From Lumbricus terrestris (lineage: Eukaryota; Annelida; Clitellata; Crassiclitellata; Lumbricidae), in contig OX457043.1 in assembly GCA_949752735.1 (NCBI GenBank), positions 41,292,087 to 41,356,086 on the forward strand: a stretch of 64,000 nt of DNA, given 5' to 3'. Position numbers and translations under genes: made by a program. Below the pieces are notes generated by a model. The model was not told where the DNA came from. It did no database searches and saw only the letters and a program-made list of their open reading frames with translations. Below, piece by piece: positions 9,775 to 21,520 of this stretch (its first letter is position 1; every line of letters starts with the position of its first letter).

Positions 9775-10976
9775 TATCCGTGCACTTGTCAGTTTCTCTC
9801 GCTCTTGCAATCTGCAAATTTAGCTTATTTTATATTCACGATGATAGACCTAATGCTTTCTGCATGATAACACTTTCGGGTGGTTCTTTATTAGAAACTT
9901 GGAATTTTAGGCTATGGTATAAATTTAGAAAGCTTCAAGTTTGTGTGGTTTTTCCTGGTGATTAAACTCCACGCTTGGGACCAATTTTGTCGAATTACAT
10001 GGGTTTCATTGCCAGAAGGCCAATGGCATCCGTGTCTCATGATAAAGAATGGACTTGTAGCCTGCAAGCCCAGGTTACGGGCCGAGGGAAATAATGTTCC
10101 TGCTATGCATGTGGGGGATCCATAGAATAATGATAACATAACTTAACTGACGTGAAGAGCAGAACATCAGGTAGGATGCGGGAATTGCGGGATAGATTCC
10201 CGCTATCATACCAAAGGTCCACTCAGTCCATCATTTGCTAGAACGCTTGATAACACTAGTGTGGCTATGAATATAAAGAACTAAACATCCCAAAGTGCGA
10301 TATTGTAATGTGATGTGAATCATGTGAATGAATCAGAATAAGAAGTTGACCACTATTCACACAGGCCTAGTACCAACAGGATTTTACAGAACTAAATAAA
10401 AGTGACAGACAATTAAGCATAATATTATTATCAACGAGAATATTTTGCAACTGTAAACTCTAAGGCTTATTTTTTTACCTCAGATTAAACAAAATGGTCC
10501 GTTTCCTTCTTTGCCCTCAAAACATGTTGCGACAGAATTTGTTCAAACCTGATATATTTCACCCTGGATATTAAATCAGGTCCTGGTCAGGGAATTCTGT
10601 TGGGTTCTCTCTCCAAGGGCAATCCTATATTCACCAGAGACAACCACCCTCCATTTCATAGCCAGCTACAGCTAAACAGTCTCCCTTGCCAGGGGACTGC
10701 CGCTGTTCAGTCTCACGTGCCTGACTCTTTGTCTCTCCTTATTCACAGGCCAATCATATCTGACCTAACTCCAATGGTGACCCTGCCAGTCCGCCCTGGT
10801 TTTCTCATCCCCTCTGTCCTGCATTACCCCAATTTGCATATCAATAGCCCCAATTGAGGTTCTTGCGTGGATTGATCTCGAATAGCCCCTAACTCCAAAC
10901 CGGTTTAGACTAGTTTAGAGCCATAATTATGACCCAGGGAATACAGGTAAAACGCCTCTTTGTTCTGTGACTAATA
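9561..10976. other. non-coding intronic sequence with interrupted poly(A)
   Basis: Bases 9709-9771 are two long A runs split by GGC. The rest has no recognisable gene or repeat boundary. An open frame at 10600-10857 has no coding character. Confidence 0.5.
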
Positions 10977-11825
10977 GGGGCGCGGACATTTCCCCCCCTG
11001 GACAAAACCCCCCGGACAAAACCCCCCCCGGACAAAACCCCCCCCGGACAATTCCCTTCCCGATTTTGCCTAGGACATTAACCCCCCCGGACAATTCCCC
11101 CCCTTTGCTTCCATTTAGGCAAAAATGCGTTTAATCCAACTTCTATTTAAATAATTATTTTTATCCATCCAGCTCCCATTTAAACAAGAATATTTTCATC
11201 AATCCAGCTTCTATTTAGGCAAGAGTATTTTCATCAATCCAGCTCCAATTTAAGCAAGAATATTTTCATCAATCCAGCTTCCATTTCAGCAAGAATATTG
11301 TCATCAATCCAGCTTCAATTTAAGCAAGAATATTTTCATCAATCCAGCTTCTATTTAGGCAAGAGTATTTTCATCAATCCAGCTCCAATTTAAGCAAGAA
11401 TATTTTCATCAATCCAGCTTCCATTTCAGCAAGAATATTGTCATCAATCCAGCTTCAATTTAAGCAAGAATATTTTCATCAATCCAGCTTCCATTTAGGC
11501 AAGAGTATTTTCATCAATCCAGCTCCAATTTAAGCAAGAATATTTTCATCAATCCAGCTCCAATTTAAGCAAGAATATTTTCATCAATCCAGCTTCCATT
11601 TTGTAAAAATTATTTTGCATCAATCCGGCTTCTATTTAGCAAGAAATCTTTTCATCAATCCAACTTAGGACACTTAGGACCGCCGTTTTATAGTAATACC
11701 ACTTACACGCAATATGTTCGACAGGGGGGAATTGTCCTACCCTGGGGGGGAATTGTCCGGGGGGGTTTTGTCCGGGGGGGTTTTGTCCGGGGGGGTTTGT
11801 CCAGGGGGGGAAATGTCCTACACTC
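10977..11825. mobile_element. non-autonomous DNA element with C-rich inverted ends
   Basis: The left end reads GGACATTTCCCCCCCTGGAC followed by several units of the type GGACAAAACCCCCCC. The right end is the inverse, ending GGGGGGGAAATGTCC. A perfect 8-bp duplication, GACTAATA, flanks it at 10969-10976 and 11826-11833. No coding sequence is present; the middle is a 35-bp minisatellite. The 8-bp duplication suggests hAT, P or Merlin machinery, but the extreme termini are too diverged to decide. Confidence 0.88.
11111..11665. repeat. 35-bp minisatellite inside the C-rich element
   Basis: About 15 copies of a 35-bp unit containing AATCCAGCTTCCATTTAGGC and AAGAATATTTTCATC. The variant CCATTTCAGCAAGAATATTG recurs at 11281 and 11421, exactly 140 bp apart, so four units form a higher-order repeat. 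Confidence 0.92.
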
Positions 11826-11879
11826 GACTAATATGCTTCCTCACAATACTAAAACACGGCCCATAAAAATCAGAAGTCT

Positions 11880-12130
11880 CTTCATTTTCGTTCTCAAAAT
11901 AATTATACTTCTTATTCTTATTCACTTCTGAAGGTCTCAATTCCACTTCTTATTCTATTCTCGTTCTTAAAATAATTATACTTCTTGTTCTTATTCACTT
12001 CTAAGGTGTTAATTCCACTTCTTATCCTATTCTCGTTCTTAAAATAATTTTTATTCTACTTCTACTTCTGCTGAACGAAAATACAATAATTATTATTCTT
12101 ATTCTACTTCTTATTCACGAAAATATCACT
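11880..12130. repeat. degenerate TTCTA-rich tandem repeat, second block
   Basis: Phrases such as ATAATTATACTTCTTATTCT and CTTATTCACTTCTGAAGG recur with a period of roughly 70 bp. Related to the array at 4625-4911. Confidence 0.7.
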
Positions 12131-12289
12131 GACTATATCTCTCTGCCCGATCGAGGTTTTATTGCGTTATAAGTTGGGAGCGCCAGTGGCGCCGCGCCCC
12201 TGATAGTTCACTCTTGAATAATTATAGTTATAATAATAATTATTATTATTAAAAATTAACAATAATAATTAGAAACAGAACAGATCATC

Positions 12290-12445
12290 CGGCATATATA
12301 TATATGTGTATATATATATATGTATATATATATAGTTTCTTTATCGACATTGTCGTCGTCTGTTCTGCTGTGGTCACTGTCTGTGTCTGTCTGTCTGCCT
12401 ATCTGTCTGCCTGTCTGTCTGCCTGCCTGCTCGTCTGCTTTTTGT
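12290..12445. repeat. TA and CTGT microsatellites
   Basis: TA/TG-rich run at 12294-12333, then CTGTCTGTCTGCC-type repeats at 12375-12440. Confidence 0.85.
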
Positions 12446-12554
12446 GCGGGACTCTGGCGAGTAGCACTACCTGAGCCCGAAATTGAATAATGATTTTTTT
12501 ATGCGGGGTATACAATCATTAATAAACACCATAACGGACACTCTGAACCGACTG

Positions 12555-12845
12555 GAGACAGATGCTGATGAATTATGATTGTTTTTATTGATTTATGATG
12601 ACTGATGAGTTATGATGATTTATGATGATTTTTAATGATTTATTATGATTTATAATGATTTACGATGATTTATAATGATTTATTATGATTTATGATTTAT
12701 AATGATTTATGATTTATAATGATTTATGATTTATAATGATTTATGATTTATAATGATTTATGATGATTTTTTTAATGATTCATGATGATTTTTTAATGAT
12801 TTATTTTGGTGACGACGACGACGATGATTATGATTTATTATCATG
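12555..12845. repeat. GATTTATGAT-type degenerate tandem repeat
   Basis: Continuous variants of TTATGATGATTTATAATGAT, ending in a GACGAC run near 12813. No coding content. Confidence 0.85.
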
Positions 12846-13084
12846 CATACGATGACCATTGGCTATGTGACTATGATTTACGATGATGGTTAGAAGCTGG
12901 CCAAGCATGATGATTACGCTGGCGATAATGACGAATACAATGATGGCGATGTGTTGCGCAATTGCGCATGCTCCCAGGCAAGTGACATCCAGGTACTCTT
13001 TGAAGCGGCATTACATTACACAAGAACACCATAGGGTAATGTAACCTCTTCATTGCAGTCTATTACATGACACATATTATTTGC

Positions 13085-13448
13085 TCTGCACAACAGCCTA
13101 AACTAATCTTATCTAATCTATCTGATCCACCTATAATGTAACCATCATATAATCTAATCTAATCTAGTCTATATAATCTATCTAATCTAATCTAATCAAA
13201 TCTATCTAATATATATATAATCTAATCTATCTAATCTAATCAACCTAGCCTAATCTAATATAATCTACCCTATCTAATCTAATCTAACCTAATCTATCTA
13301 ATCTAATCAACCTAGCCTAACCTAATCTATTCTAATCTAATATAACTATCTAATCTAGTCTAATCTAATCTATCTAATGCCATCTATTATATCTAATATA
13401 ATCTATCTAATCTAATCAAATCTAATCTATCTAATCTAATCTAATGGC
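13085..13448. repeat. TCTAATC minisatellite next to an exon donor
   Basis: Runs of TAATCTATCTAATCTAATC units across about 360 bp, ending about 25 bp past the donor of exon 13675-13476. Short inverse copies (ATTAGATTAG) occur at 14218-14245 and 45085-45135. Confidence 0.9.
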
Positions 13449-13475
13449 AACCACCTGCGTAACGACTGTTCTTAC

Positions 13476-13675
13476 CCGTCGTCGGTTGCTGATCAGATGG
13501 ATGTCTTGTTCGTTGATGCTGCTGGTGCTGGTGATGCTGCTGCTGCTGCTGATGATGATGATGGTGGTGATGGTCCTTGGTGCCAGTGGAGCTGATGTTG
13601 GTGACGCTCGTCTCTCGTGAGATCTTCTTGCGCTTCAGTTCCGCTATCACTGCATTCAGATAGGCGTTCTTCCTC
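13476..13675 (-). CDS. internal coding exon, basic segment plus His/Gln runs (same gene)
   Basis: A 200-bp minus-strand exon. The acceptor is GGATTGCAG before GAGGAAG, and the donor is a consensus CGACGG/GTAAGA. It takes one base to complete a codon begun in exon 17408-16213 (AG+G, Arg), runs for 66 codons, and leaves one base for exon 3001-1591. The peptide begins RKNAYLNAVIAELKRKKISR, an amphipathic basic segment. A Ser/Thr stretch follows, then a run of seven His and mixed Gln/His repeats encoded by ATG/CTG-type triplet repeats on the plus strand. Vertebrate LCOR/LCORL have a YLNALFRKKDL phrase upstream of their CtBP motifs (from memory), so YLNAVIAELKRKK is a possible counterpart. No enzyme domain is present. 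Confidence 0.8.
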
Positions 13676-13905
13676 CTGCAATCCATACAAACATCACCAC
13701 ATGTGCATTGTGCAATCCCATTATAAGCGTACATTTATTTAGCGCCTTTTCAAGATATGCGAAGTCACAGTCAACTTCATAGACCGTTGCGAAACGATCT
13801 CTAAAAGTGCGATTTCTCATTGCGATAATTATCACTAGATGTGATTAGCAGCTGTATACGTTTTAGACAATAAAATAACGGCCGCGATTGAGAGGTCATA
13901 AGATT

Positions 13906-14215
13906 CAAGGGCGGATACAGAAATTTTCGAAAGGGAGCCAAAGTTTTCGGTCTTGGAACAGGGGAAAATATTTTTTAGTCATTTGTCTTGAATTCCCAAG
14001 AAAAAGATACCATTTTATCCGCCAAATTAATTGATGATCTTTATTTTATTTGTACGGACCTCGTATACGGACCTCGTGGGCATGGTAGGGGGTCTGTGGA
14101 ACTACTCATAGGGGGGAGGGGCACGTCAACTTTCCGAGCCAGAATAGCTGGTCAAAAATAAAGAAATTTTTTAATGGGGATGCCATGGCCGGATTGCCCC
14201 CTAGATCCGCCCCTG
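13906..14215 (+). mobile_element. hAT-type MITE family M1, copy 1
   Basis: 310 bp. The ends are CAAGGGCGGATACAG (left) and CAGGGGCGGATCTAG (right, read inward). The flanks ATAAGATT and ACAAGATT match at 7 of 8 bases, consistent with an aged 8-bp duplication. The interior shares AACTTTCCGAGCCAGAATAG with copies 2 and 3. No coding sequence. Confidence 0.85.
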
Positions 14216-14986
14216 ACAAGATTAGATTAGATTAGATAAGGTTAGGCTTGGCTATAGATCGACTACAGACTACACCGGAAGTATAACGCCCACGCGATTC
14301 TTAAGACATTATGCTATACATTAATCCATTTATATAACGCCACGATTTGCTTCTGTCCGTATGCGCACAATTTATAGTATAACTATAACTATATGACGCA
14401 AAAAGTACATTGTCCACATGGTACTACGACATCAATGGCCACAAACATTTTTACAGTGTTAACTAGCAATACCGCCAGAAGCATTTGTAGGCCTATATTA
14501 TATTGTGATGACTCAAAATGATGTTGTTCAATAATATTTTGATTAATTAATATTTTTATTAATTAATATTTAATTAATATTTTTAATAATACTATTTTAT
14601 GATGAGGAATAGTAACAATAATAAATCCGAGGATTGATAAAAAAATAGTCCTGCTTCATTAAGAATGCATGAACAGATCAGCCGCCGCATGTTTATACAC
14701 GTAGGCTACCACAGCTGGAAAAGACTTCTTATATATCTGTTTCACATAGACAATTTATATATAATATTAAATTATCCTTCTCTTCTAAACACACAGAGCA
14801 GGAAACTAGCAACATGGGTATTTTTCATAAAGCAAATTTCTAAATATGAATTTCTCAGTTTCACTTCATATATAGCATTCGTTTTATTACTGCTGTATTA
14901 TTGCGATGAAATATTTTGAAAACCAAAAAGTAGTAGTCAAAAATGGGTGTAAATTTTCCAGGAGAAAGTGTTCCCTCTTGCCCCTA
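14216..14986. other. non-coding, AT-rich
   Basis: A short ATTAG run at 14218-14245 and AATTAATATTTTT duplications at 14535-14590. One exact TAGGCCTA lies at 14488. Nothing else is supported. Confidence 0.45.
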
Positions 14987-15182
14987 CAAGGGTGGATACA
15001 GGAATATTCGAAGGGAAGGGTCAACATTTTTGGTGGTGTGCGACTTCGTGGGTGTGGGAGGGCCTACGGAATTACTCATGGCGGGGGCCACACCAACTTT
15101 CCGAGCCAGAATAGCTGGTGAAATATAAAGAAATTTCTAAATGGGGAGCCATGGCCGGATTGGCCCCCTGGATCCACCCCTG
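14987..15182 (+). mobile_element. hAT-type MITE family M1, copy 2
   Basis: 196 bp, an internally shortened copy of the same family. It is flanked by a perfect 8-bp duplication TGCCCCTA (14979-14986 and 15183-15190). The ends are CAAGGGTGGATACAGG and, inward from the right, CAGGGGTGGATCCAGG. Confidence 0.93.
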
Positions 15183-15414
15183 TGCCCCTATGAGCATGCG
15201 CCAAAGAAATAGACAAAAGACAGTGTCTGGTAGAAAAGATGTCGCCAAGAATTTATTAAAACTTCAATCGTCTGAAGCCCTCATGAAACGAAAGTGAAAA
15301 CGATGAAATTCTCGACTACAGCCAGATAAGTGCATCTCTTCTTTGGTCGAACTAATTTCCGGAGCTGTAAGGAGCGCACTTGAGCGTCGACAGCGGCGTT
15401 CTGTTGGAGGCTGA

Positions 15415-16175
15415 TTGTGTTGTGAGTTGCGAAGGAGAGGAGATGGGATGGAGAGGGGATGGGATGGAGAGGGGATGGGATGGAGAGGTGGGAAGGTGGA
15501 GAGGGATGTGGGAGGCAAAGCTTCTGGGCGGAAGACGGATGCAGACCGAAGACAAAGAGATGACGACAATAAATCCATTTAAGATAAGGAGATGAAAGAC
15601 ATAGACACAGACACAGAGGCCTACAGAGAGACAGACATAGAGACAGATACAGAGACAGACAAAGAGACAGATACAGAGACAGACACAGAGACATACACAG
15701 AGACAGACACAGAGACAGACACAGAGACAGACACAGAGACAAAGACAGACACAGGGACAGACAGAGAGAAAGAGAAGACTTACTCGGAACAATCAGCGTC
15801 ACAAAAAAAATTGCTGAGACAGGAAGAGAACAAGAGGAAGAGATAGACAATGACACTGAAATATTATACAGACTGACAGCAACAGACAAACGCAGGCAGA
15901 CAGACAGACAAACAGACACACAAAGACACACAAAGAATCTGACAGACAGACACACAGATAGGCAGAAAATCAGACAGACTGACACACTGACTCACAAAAT
16001 CAGACAGACTGACACACTGACTCACACAGACAGACAGACACACAGACGGACACACAGACACACAAACAAACAGACACACAGACAGACACAGAGAAACACA
16101 CAGACAGGTAGACAGACAGAAACACACAGACAGGCAGACAGGCAGAGAGACACACAGACAGGCAGACAGATGCTG
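15415..16175. repeat. GGGATGGAGA and CAGA microsatellites
   Basis: GGGATGGAGAG units occur at 15440-15500, then ACAGACACAGAGACAGA-type repeats from 15600 to 16170 with a short gap near 15780-15880. The long open frames here (SVCLSVCL, ETDTETDT) are repeat artefacts. Confidence 0.92.
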
Positions 16176-16212
16176 TATGTATGTATTGAATGATTAAGTA
16201 TCAATAGCATAC

Positions 16213-17408
16213 CTTGGTTCTGCTAATGGCGTCTCCGTCACGACGTCGTCGCGGAGCACAGGCGACGATCCAGTCTTTACGTCATCCTTGACGTCACCGC
16301 CAACAGTGACCTCATCTTCGGTTCGTCTGGGATCGGCCTCAGCACCGTCTGGCGCATGCGCATCACCAGAGGGACAGACCGGAAGTGGATCGGATGCTCC
16401 GTGATCCGTGGTGGAAGTCTCAACAACGGTGACGACGTCGACGACATTCTCCTGTTCCACTTTTCCAGCGAAGGGTGGAGCGTCAGTTTCCGGCGATTGG
16501 TTGACGACGATGGAGATGGAGTTGGGCTGAGACGATGGATCCCTGGGAAGAGGAAGAGGAAGATGGAGAGCATCGTTCTTCGAAGTCGTTTCATCAGTTG
16601 CTGCTGCTGCTGCTGCTTCTGGTTCTTCGGGAGATGGTGGTGATCTGGATGCGGATGCTGTCGGTGGTGGTGGTGGTATGGCCGTGGCTATGTCGTTCAG
16701 TCGAGTGGAACGGTTCTCCGGAAGAGCGCTTCCATCCTCCTCTGCGGTTCCCGTCCTCCTCTGACCATCTGGACTCTCCTGAGGAGGTAGCTCTGACGAA
16801 GGAGGAGGAGCGACCTCGTCGACTGGACAACATCCGTCGATCAACGGCACGCTCTGACCGGAAATGGAATCCTTCTCAGCCGCTACCTTGACCTTGGCCT
16901 TGACCTTGGCCTCCGTCTTGCCTCCTCCATCGGATGGCTTCTTCGACGGAGCGACACCGGCTCGCGTCTTCTTCTTCGGTCGACCACGCTTGCGTTCCCC
17001 CACCAACAGCGGAGGAGGAGGAGGAAGTACTGGGACGGGCGCCTCTACCGTACGAGACACGTCACTGCTTTTAGCTCCGCCCACTTCCGCCTCCCCACTT
17101 CCGCTTTCGAAGATGACGTCAGCGCTCAACGAGACGGTAGAATCGGAATGCGCTTCCGGTTTGGCGTTCCTGACGAGCTTTCGGCGTTTCTTCGATGGAA
17201 CTGAAACCGGTTCCGCGGATCCGTCGCCGAGTGGCGGAACAGTGGCGTCGGCGCCTTTGATGTGCCGCTTAATAGGGGGGCGTCGTTTGATGCCTTTGTT
17301 TCGAATGTTTGACGCGTCCTGCACTGGCTTCCCGTTCGACAAGTCGTCGCCACCAGCGTTTATGTTGCGCCCGATGTCGTCCGATTCGTCGGCGGTCTTA
17401 CCGCAGCC
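16213..17408 (-). CDS. internal coding exon with NLS and AT-hook (same gene)
   Basis: A 1196-bp minus-strand exon. The acceptor is CTTCTTCTGCAG/GGC (exon from 17408, frame 0) and the donor CCAAG/GTATGC, leaving two bases for the next exon. About 398 residues of acidic, Pro/Ser/Ala-rich sequence that is probably disordered. Visible elements are a basic nuclear-localisation cluster KKRRK (about 73-77), a proline run (129-133), an AT-hook RKRGRPKKK (139-147) that would bind the minor groove of AT-rich DNA, a Lys/Ala-rich KAKVKVAAEK stretch, a second proline run and an alanine run. No enzyme fold is visible. The even GC-rich third positions, splice sites and phase match to 13675-13476 support real coding. 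Upstream exons were not found in the window. Confidence 0.82.
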
Positions 17409-18107
17409 CTGCAGAAGAAGACGAAAGGAATTCAGGTAAAGTAAAATCTTACAGTTATATAGCACCTCAATATATTTGTGTGCGATGTGATTCAGTTTAG
17501 TTGTCTCAATCTTATCGAACATGAATGTCGTTGCTTCGTCTGATCGTCTGTCTCTCTCTGTCTCTCTCTGTCTCTCTCTTTGTGTGTGTCCCTGTGTATC
17601 CGTCTCTATATGTCTGCGTGTCTGTGTGCCTGTCTCCTCTCGCTATGCATATGTTTGTGTCTCTATCTCTCCACACACGCACACGCACTAATTCAGTCTC
17701 TCATGTATTCGATGTAAAGTTTGAAGCAACATTGCTTTGTTATGGCGGCATAAAAATTGTCGTCATTACATTACATTATGTGGTACCGGTATATACAATG
17801 TATATATATATATATCACAATTATTTCGAATATGATATACATATAAAATATATATACTTATATTTTTATATATACACATATGCAGGCTGAGAGTATAATG
17901 TACATTAATATCTAGCAATGTTGCGCTAAATTCAGACCTATATTTCATTATGTATTTAGCTTCCACTTATATGGATGGATCCGATTTGACCAGGGTCTAT
18001 GATAACATAGGCCGGTATACCCTGGACAGAAATTTGCTCGGCATATTACAGCACTTAAGAGCAAGGTACTGAACCAGTTTTTTCTTCCACTTATATAATT
18101 ATGCTGT

Positions 18108-18109
<2 letters not shown>
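17409..18109. other. non-coding with simple repeats
   Basis: TCTCTCTG/TGTG repeats at 17545-17690 and TA/ATAC runs at 17800-17880. It is probably the intron upstream of the last recognised exon. No further exon was identified. Confidence 0.5.

Positions 18110-18174
<65 letters not shown>
18110..18174. repeat. (TA)n microsatellite
   Basis: An uninterrupted AT dinucleotide run of about 65 bp. Confidence 0.97.
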
Positions 18175-18177
<3 letters not shown>

Positions 18178-19160
18178 CACCATGGGCATATTTAGGGGAT
18201 TTCTGGGTTCAGACCCCAAAATGTAGAACTTCCTCAAATTTTTAAACTAATTTCCCCGTGTTTTCTGTGCATTTGTTTTGGAACGCCACTGGAACCAGAG
18301 TTTAACGACTGTAGCTTATTAAGACATCCAATAAGTGTCTAGCTTCCTGCATCTATATTATAAGCGGTCGAAACTACATGATATTATGACACAGCTGTGT
18401 AGAAAAGCAGATAATAATATATCGTAATTTTATATGAACATCGTCACTGCTGACTTAATTGGCGGACACGGGCCTTGTTCCTAACCCGCTCTACTTCCTC
18501 TTTTAAGGACATTATACGCCAGAGACCGCATGACCGAATTGTCCCACGTGTGGACAACTTTATGAGGAAAACATTTTTAACAAGAATGCCTTATGATGCT
18601 GAATTTATGCAATCCAAAGTGCGGTCGTATACGCTTGGATAAATAAATAATATATTTATTTATTTATTTTCGCTTACTGACTACTTATTTACATGTACAT
18701 ACTTACTCACTTTTCTGACTTTACAACTTTGCTTACCTACTTACTTTCTTACATACATACTTACATACTTGCTTGCTTTCTCGCAAATGAATGACTGGCT
18801 GACTCACTGACTCACCGACCGACTGACCCACCCACTGACTGACCCACCCACTCAATCATGAGCACCCAATTACTCAGTATTCACTTACTTACTCACTTAC
18901 TTACCTACTTACTTACATACTTCGATTGTTCAAAATAATCAGCAGAAGATGAAGATCCGGTAAACTGATGAACGAAGAAAAATCGAAGCAATGCTTCACA
19001 TTCAATTCAGACATTCAAAGAAAACACAATTAAAGAGATTCGAAGGAAAGAAACATTATTTGTATACATGGACAGAAGAAGAGCTTTTGCAATGCAGACC
19101 AACAATGGATAGACGACAATATTATTAATGACCTTCACTTGGACTCGTGACATAATAATC
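18175..19160. other. non-coding with ACTT/GACTGACC repeats
   Basis: Bases 18655-18925 are degenerate tetranucleotide repeats (TTACTTAC, CTGACTGACCCACC). The rest shows no recognisable feature. Confidence 0.5.
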
Positions 19161-20440
19161 TTATATATATATATATATATATATATATAGGCCTACTGCA
19201 GCTAAATGGAGCATAGGATTTGTCGAGTGCTGCTGCAGACCGACGACAGTGTCTATATAATACATAGATGATTTTTGTCGCAACCATCGCCGATATGCAT
19301 AGACTCTATATAGGATTGGCGTTGATAGTGATGATGACGACGACGATGATGGCGATGATAGCACCCATGCAATCAAGAATTATTATACAGTAGGCCAGGC
19401 TAGGCCTATACACACACCCACACACACCCGACACACACCCGACACACACACACACACATAACGAAGCACGATCGACTATCAAACTTCCACTGAACGACAC
19501 TTTTCCCGATCGCCAGTTCCAGAAAAGGCGCTAGATAATTAATCTATAGATGACGGCGCCAGTGTACCACGCATGGATTATGGATTAGGATATGCGCCTC
19601 TCTATTGTATCTCTTTCTTCCGCGTCCACTCTCATTCCTTCCTTCTTTCCATCTCCTCTCCACTTCCTCATTCTTCCTCTTTTTATGGTCGTCCGTTTCT
19701 TCGTCGATTTCCACAAAACTCAATTTCTATAGAGAAATAAACGTCGTGTGATAAATTATAGCAGAGAACTATTATAGAGACCCGAGTGGAAGCCATTTGC
19801 TTTTAATCGTGTCATGCATGCCTAATACATAATGCAATCGTCTCATTAAAACTGCTAATGCCCATGCATAGACAAACAAAACCCATAGATCTCTAAGATA
19901 ATAATATAGGCCCTATGTGTCGTATAAGATTTGCTCATAATATATATATATGCACAAACACACACATATACATATACTTATATGCTCGCGCTCCATATAT
20001 ACAGCGGCGCTGTATCATGTCTCTATCATGCAGCCGTCGATTTTGGTGATATACGAAAATACGTCCCAGAATACATTGCAACATCTCTGCGTCACGCATG
20101 CGCATATCAGTGTCTTCAACACACGCATATATAATCCATATATATTATGTATATATATATACGCCTAATGTTTATCCTGTGTATCTGAATGATCTATGCG
20201 TGTATATATAGCCTATATATATATGCGTTCATATATATTTCGTATGTTGTTGTCTAGATAGATGAAGTGGTATAGCGGAGAGAGAGCGTCGACGACTGAG
20301 TCTTTATTAGGGTTTACTGTGAACATGCGCCCACGTATAATGTGGATATATGGATGCGGCGCCGTATACGAAACGAAGGGCGGACAAGAGGCGGCTATTC
20401 TCAGTGCATGTGAGAGATGCAGGCCAGGCAAGAAGAGAGG
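19161..20440. other. non-coding, TA and CA runs
   Basis: (TA)n at 19163-19190, a CACACACCC run at 19410-19460, and several TATATA blocks at 19940-20230. TAGGCCTA occurs at 19188 and 19401. No coding exon was found. Confidence 0.5.
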
Positions 20441-20765
20441 CATACACACACACACACACACACAGAAAGAGAGAGACGAACAGACAGACAGACAAACAGA
20501 CAGACAGAGATAGACAGAGAGACACAGAGATACAGAGATAGATAGAGACGACAGACAGACAGACAGACAGACAGAGACAAAGAGACAGAGACAGACAGAC
20601 AGACAGAAACAGACAAAAGAGAAATAAAAAGAGACAAAAGTTTATCATGCGATCCAAACAGATAGCTACAGATACAGACAGAGCAAAATGAATGAGATGC
20701 GAGAAGACGAGAAAAGTGGGGGGAGGAGGAAGAGGAGGAGGAGGGAGAGGGAGAGGACGACGAGG
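20441..20765. repeat. CA, CAGA and GGAGGA microsatellites
   Basis: (AC)n at 20443-20463, AGACAGAC-type repeats at 20480-20610, and a GAGGAGG purine run at 20715-20765. Confidence 0.92.
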
Positions 20766-21520
20766 AGAAAATGTAGAACATCAGACAAAACAACAAAACA
20801 GAGCATGCAGGACTGTTAAACGCTACTGCATACCATGTGTTTTTCCGCAGAACAAACGAAATGGAATTGAATGCATGGAACACGAAACAATAATAGAAAA
20901 CAAAGCACGTTAACACAATAAGGACCAGCGACGGCGCCACGAAAGGTCACAGCAGGCCATTGGACGCATATATATACATATATACATATACACACACATA
21001 TATATATATAGTATCTACTGTCTGTTTTGCTCTCTTGACCTGCTGCTGAATAACTCCGTTGACCTTGATGCAAAGTTACTGTTGAAATCGTTGATCTGGC
21101 GCCGCCACTGATAAGGTCTTACGGAACAACGTAGGCTATGTATATATATACATATATATCATCATCATCATATATATATACATATATATATATATAATGT
21201 CTACAACGCAATATCGGAGCAAATATACTATGAGCAAGAGGACACAATATATATACATGCACATATATGATTGTACATATTCATGTACTGACGTGAGTTC
21301 AGGTCTGTAAGCAATCACAACAGATATAAATATATAATATAATAAATATATTTATTATACAATATATAATATATATAGCAGATAGTCCACGACCGTATTA
21401 CAGGCAATGCGATCCCATCGATCAAATTATGTCATGTTTCCATTCATATAGACGCCAATGCCTGTATGGCATTGTATGCATGGATTTATGGATACGTATT
21501 TGTATACGTGCGTACATACA
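20766..21520. other. non-coding with TA-rich runs
   Basis: ATATATACATA runs at 20970-21010, 21138-21195 and 21325-21378. No gene was recognised. Confidence 0.5.

Larger units (their letters stand above)
3002..13475 (-). other. intron of the minus-strand gene (about 10.5 kb)
   Basis: It is bounded by a consensus donor (CGACGG/GTAAGA at 13475-13474) and an acceptor (TTTTTGCAG/TT at 3003-3002). The upstream exon ends one base into a codon and the downstream exon supplies two, giving GTT (Val) across the junction. It contains a same-strand LINE, a hAT remnant, a SINE, a C-rich MITE and several simple-repeat blocks. Confidence 0.75.
13676..16212 (-). other. intron of the minus-strand gene (about 2.5 kb)
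   Basis: The donor is CCAAG/GTATGC (GT at 16212-16211) and the acceptor ATTGCAG (13677-13676). It is a phase-2 intron. It holds two copies of one MITE family and a CAGA microsatellite. Confidence 0.78.

Noticed and set aside
10600..10857. 85-codon plus-strand frame
   Set aside because: It lies antisense within the host intron, with no domains or splice context, and ends at a chance stop.
15281..16210. SVCLSVCL-type minus-strand frames
   Set aside because: They derive from the CAGA microsatellite between 15592 and 16175.
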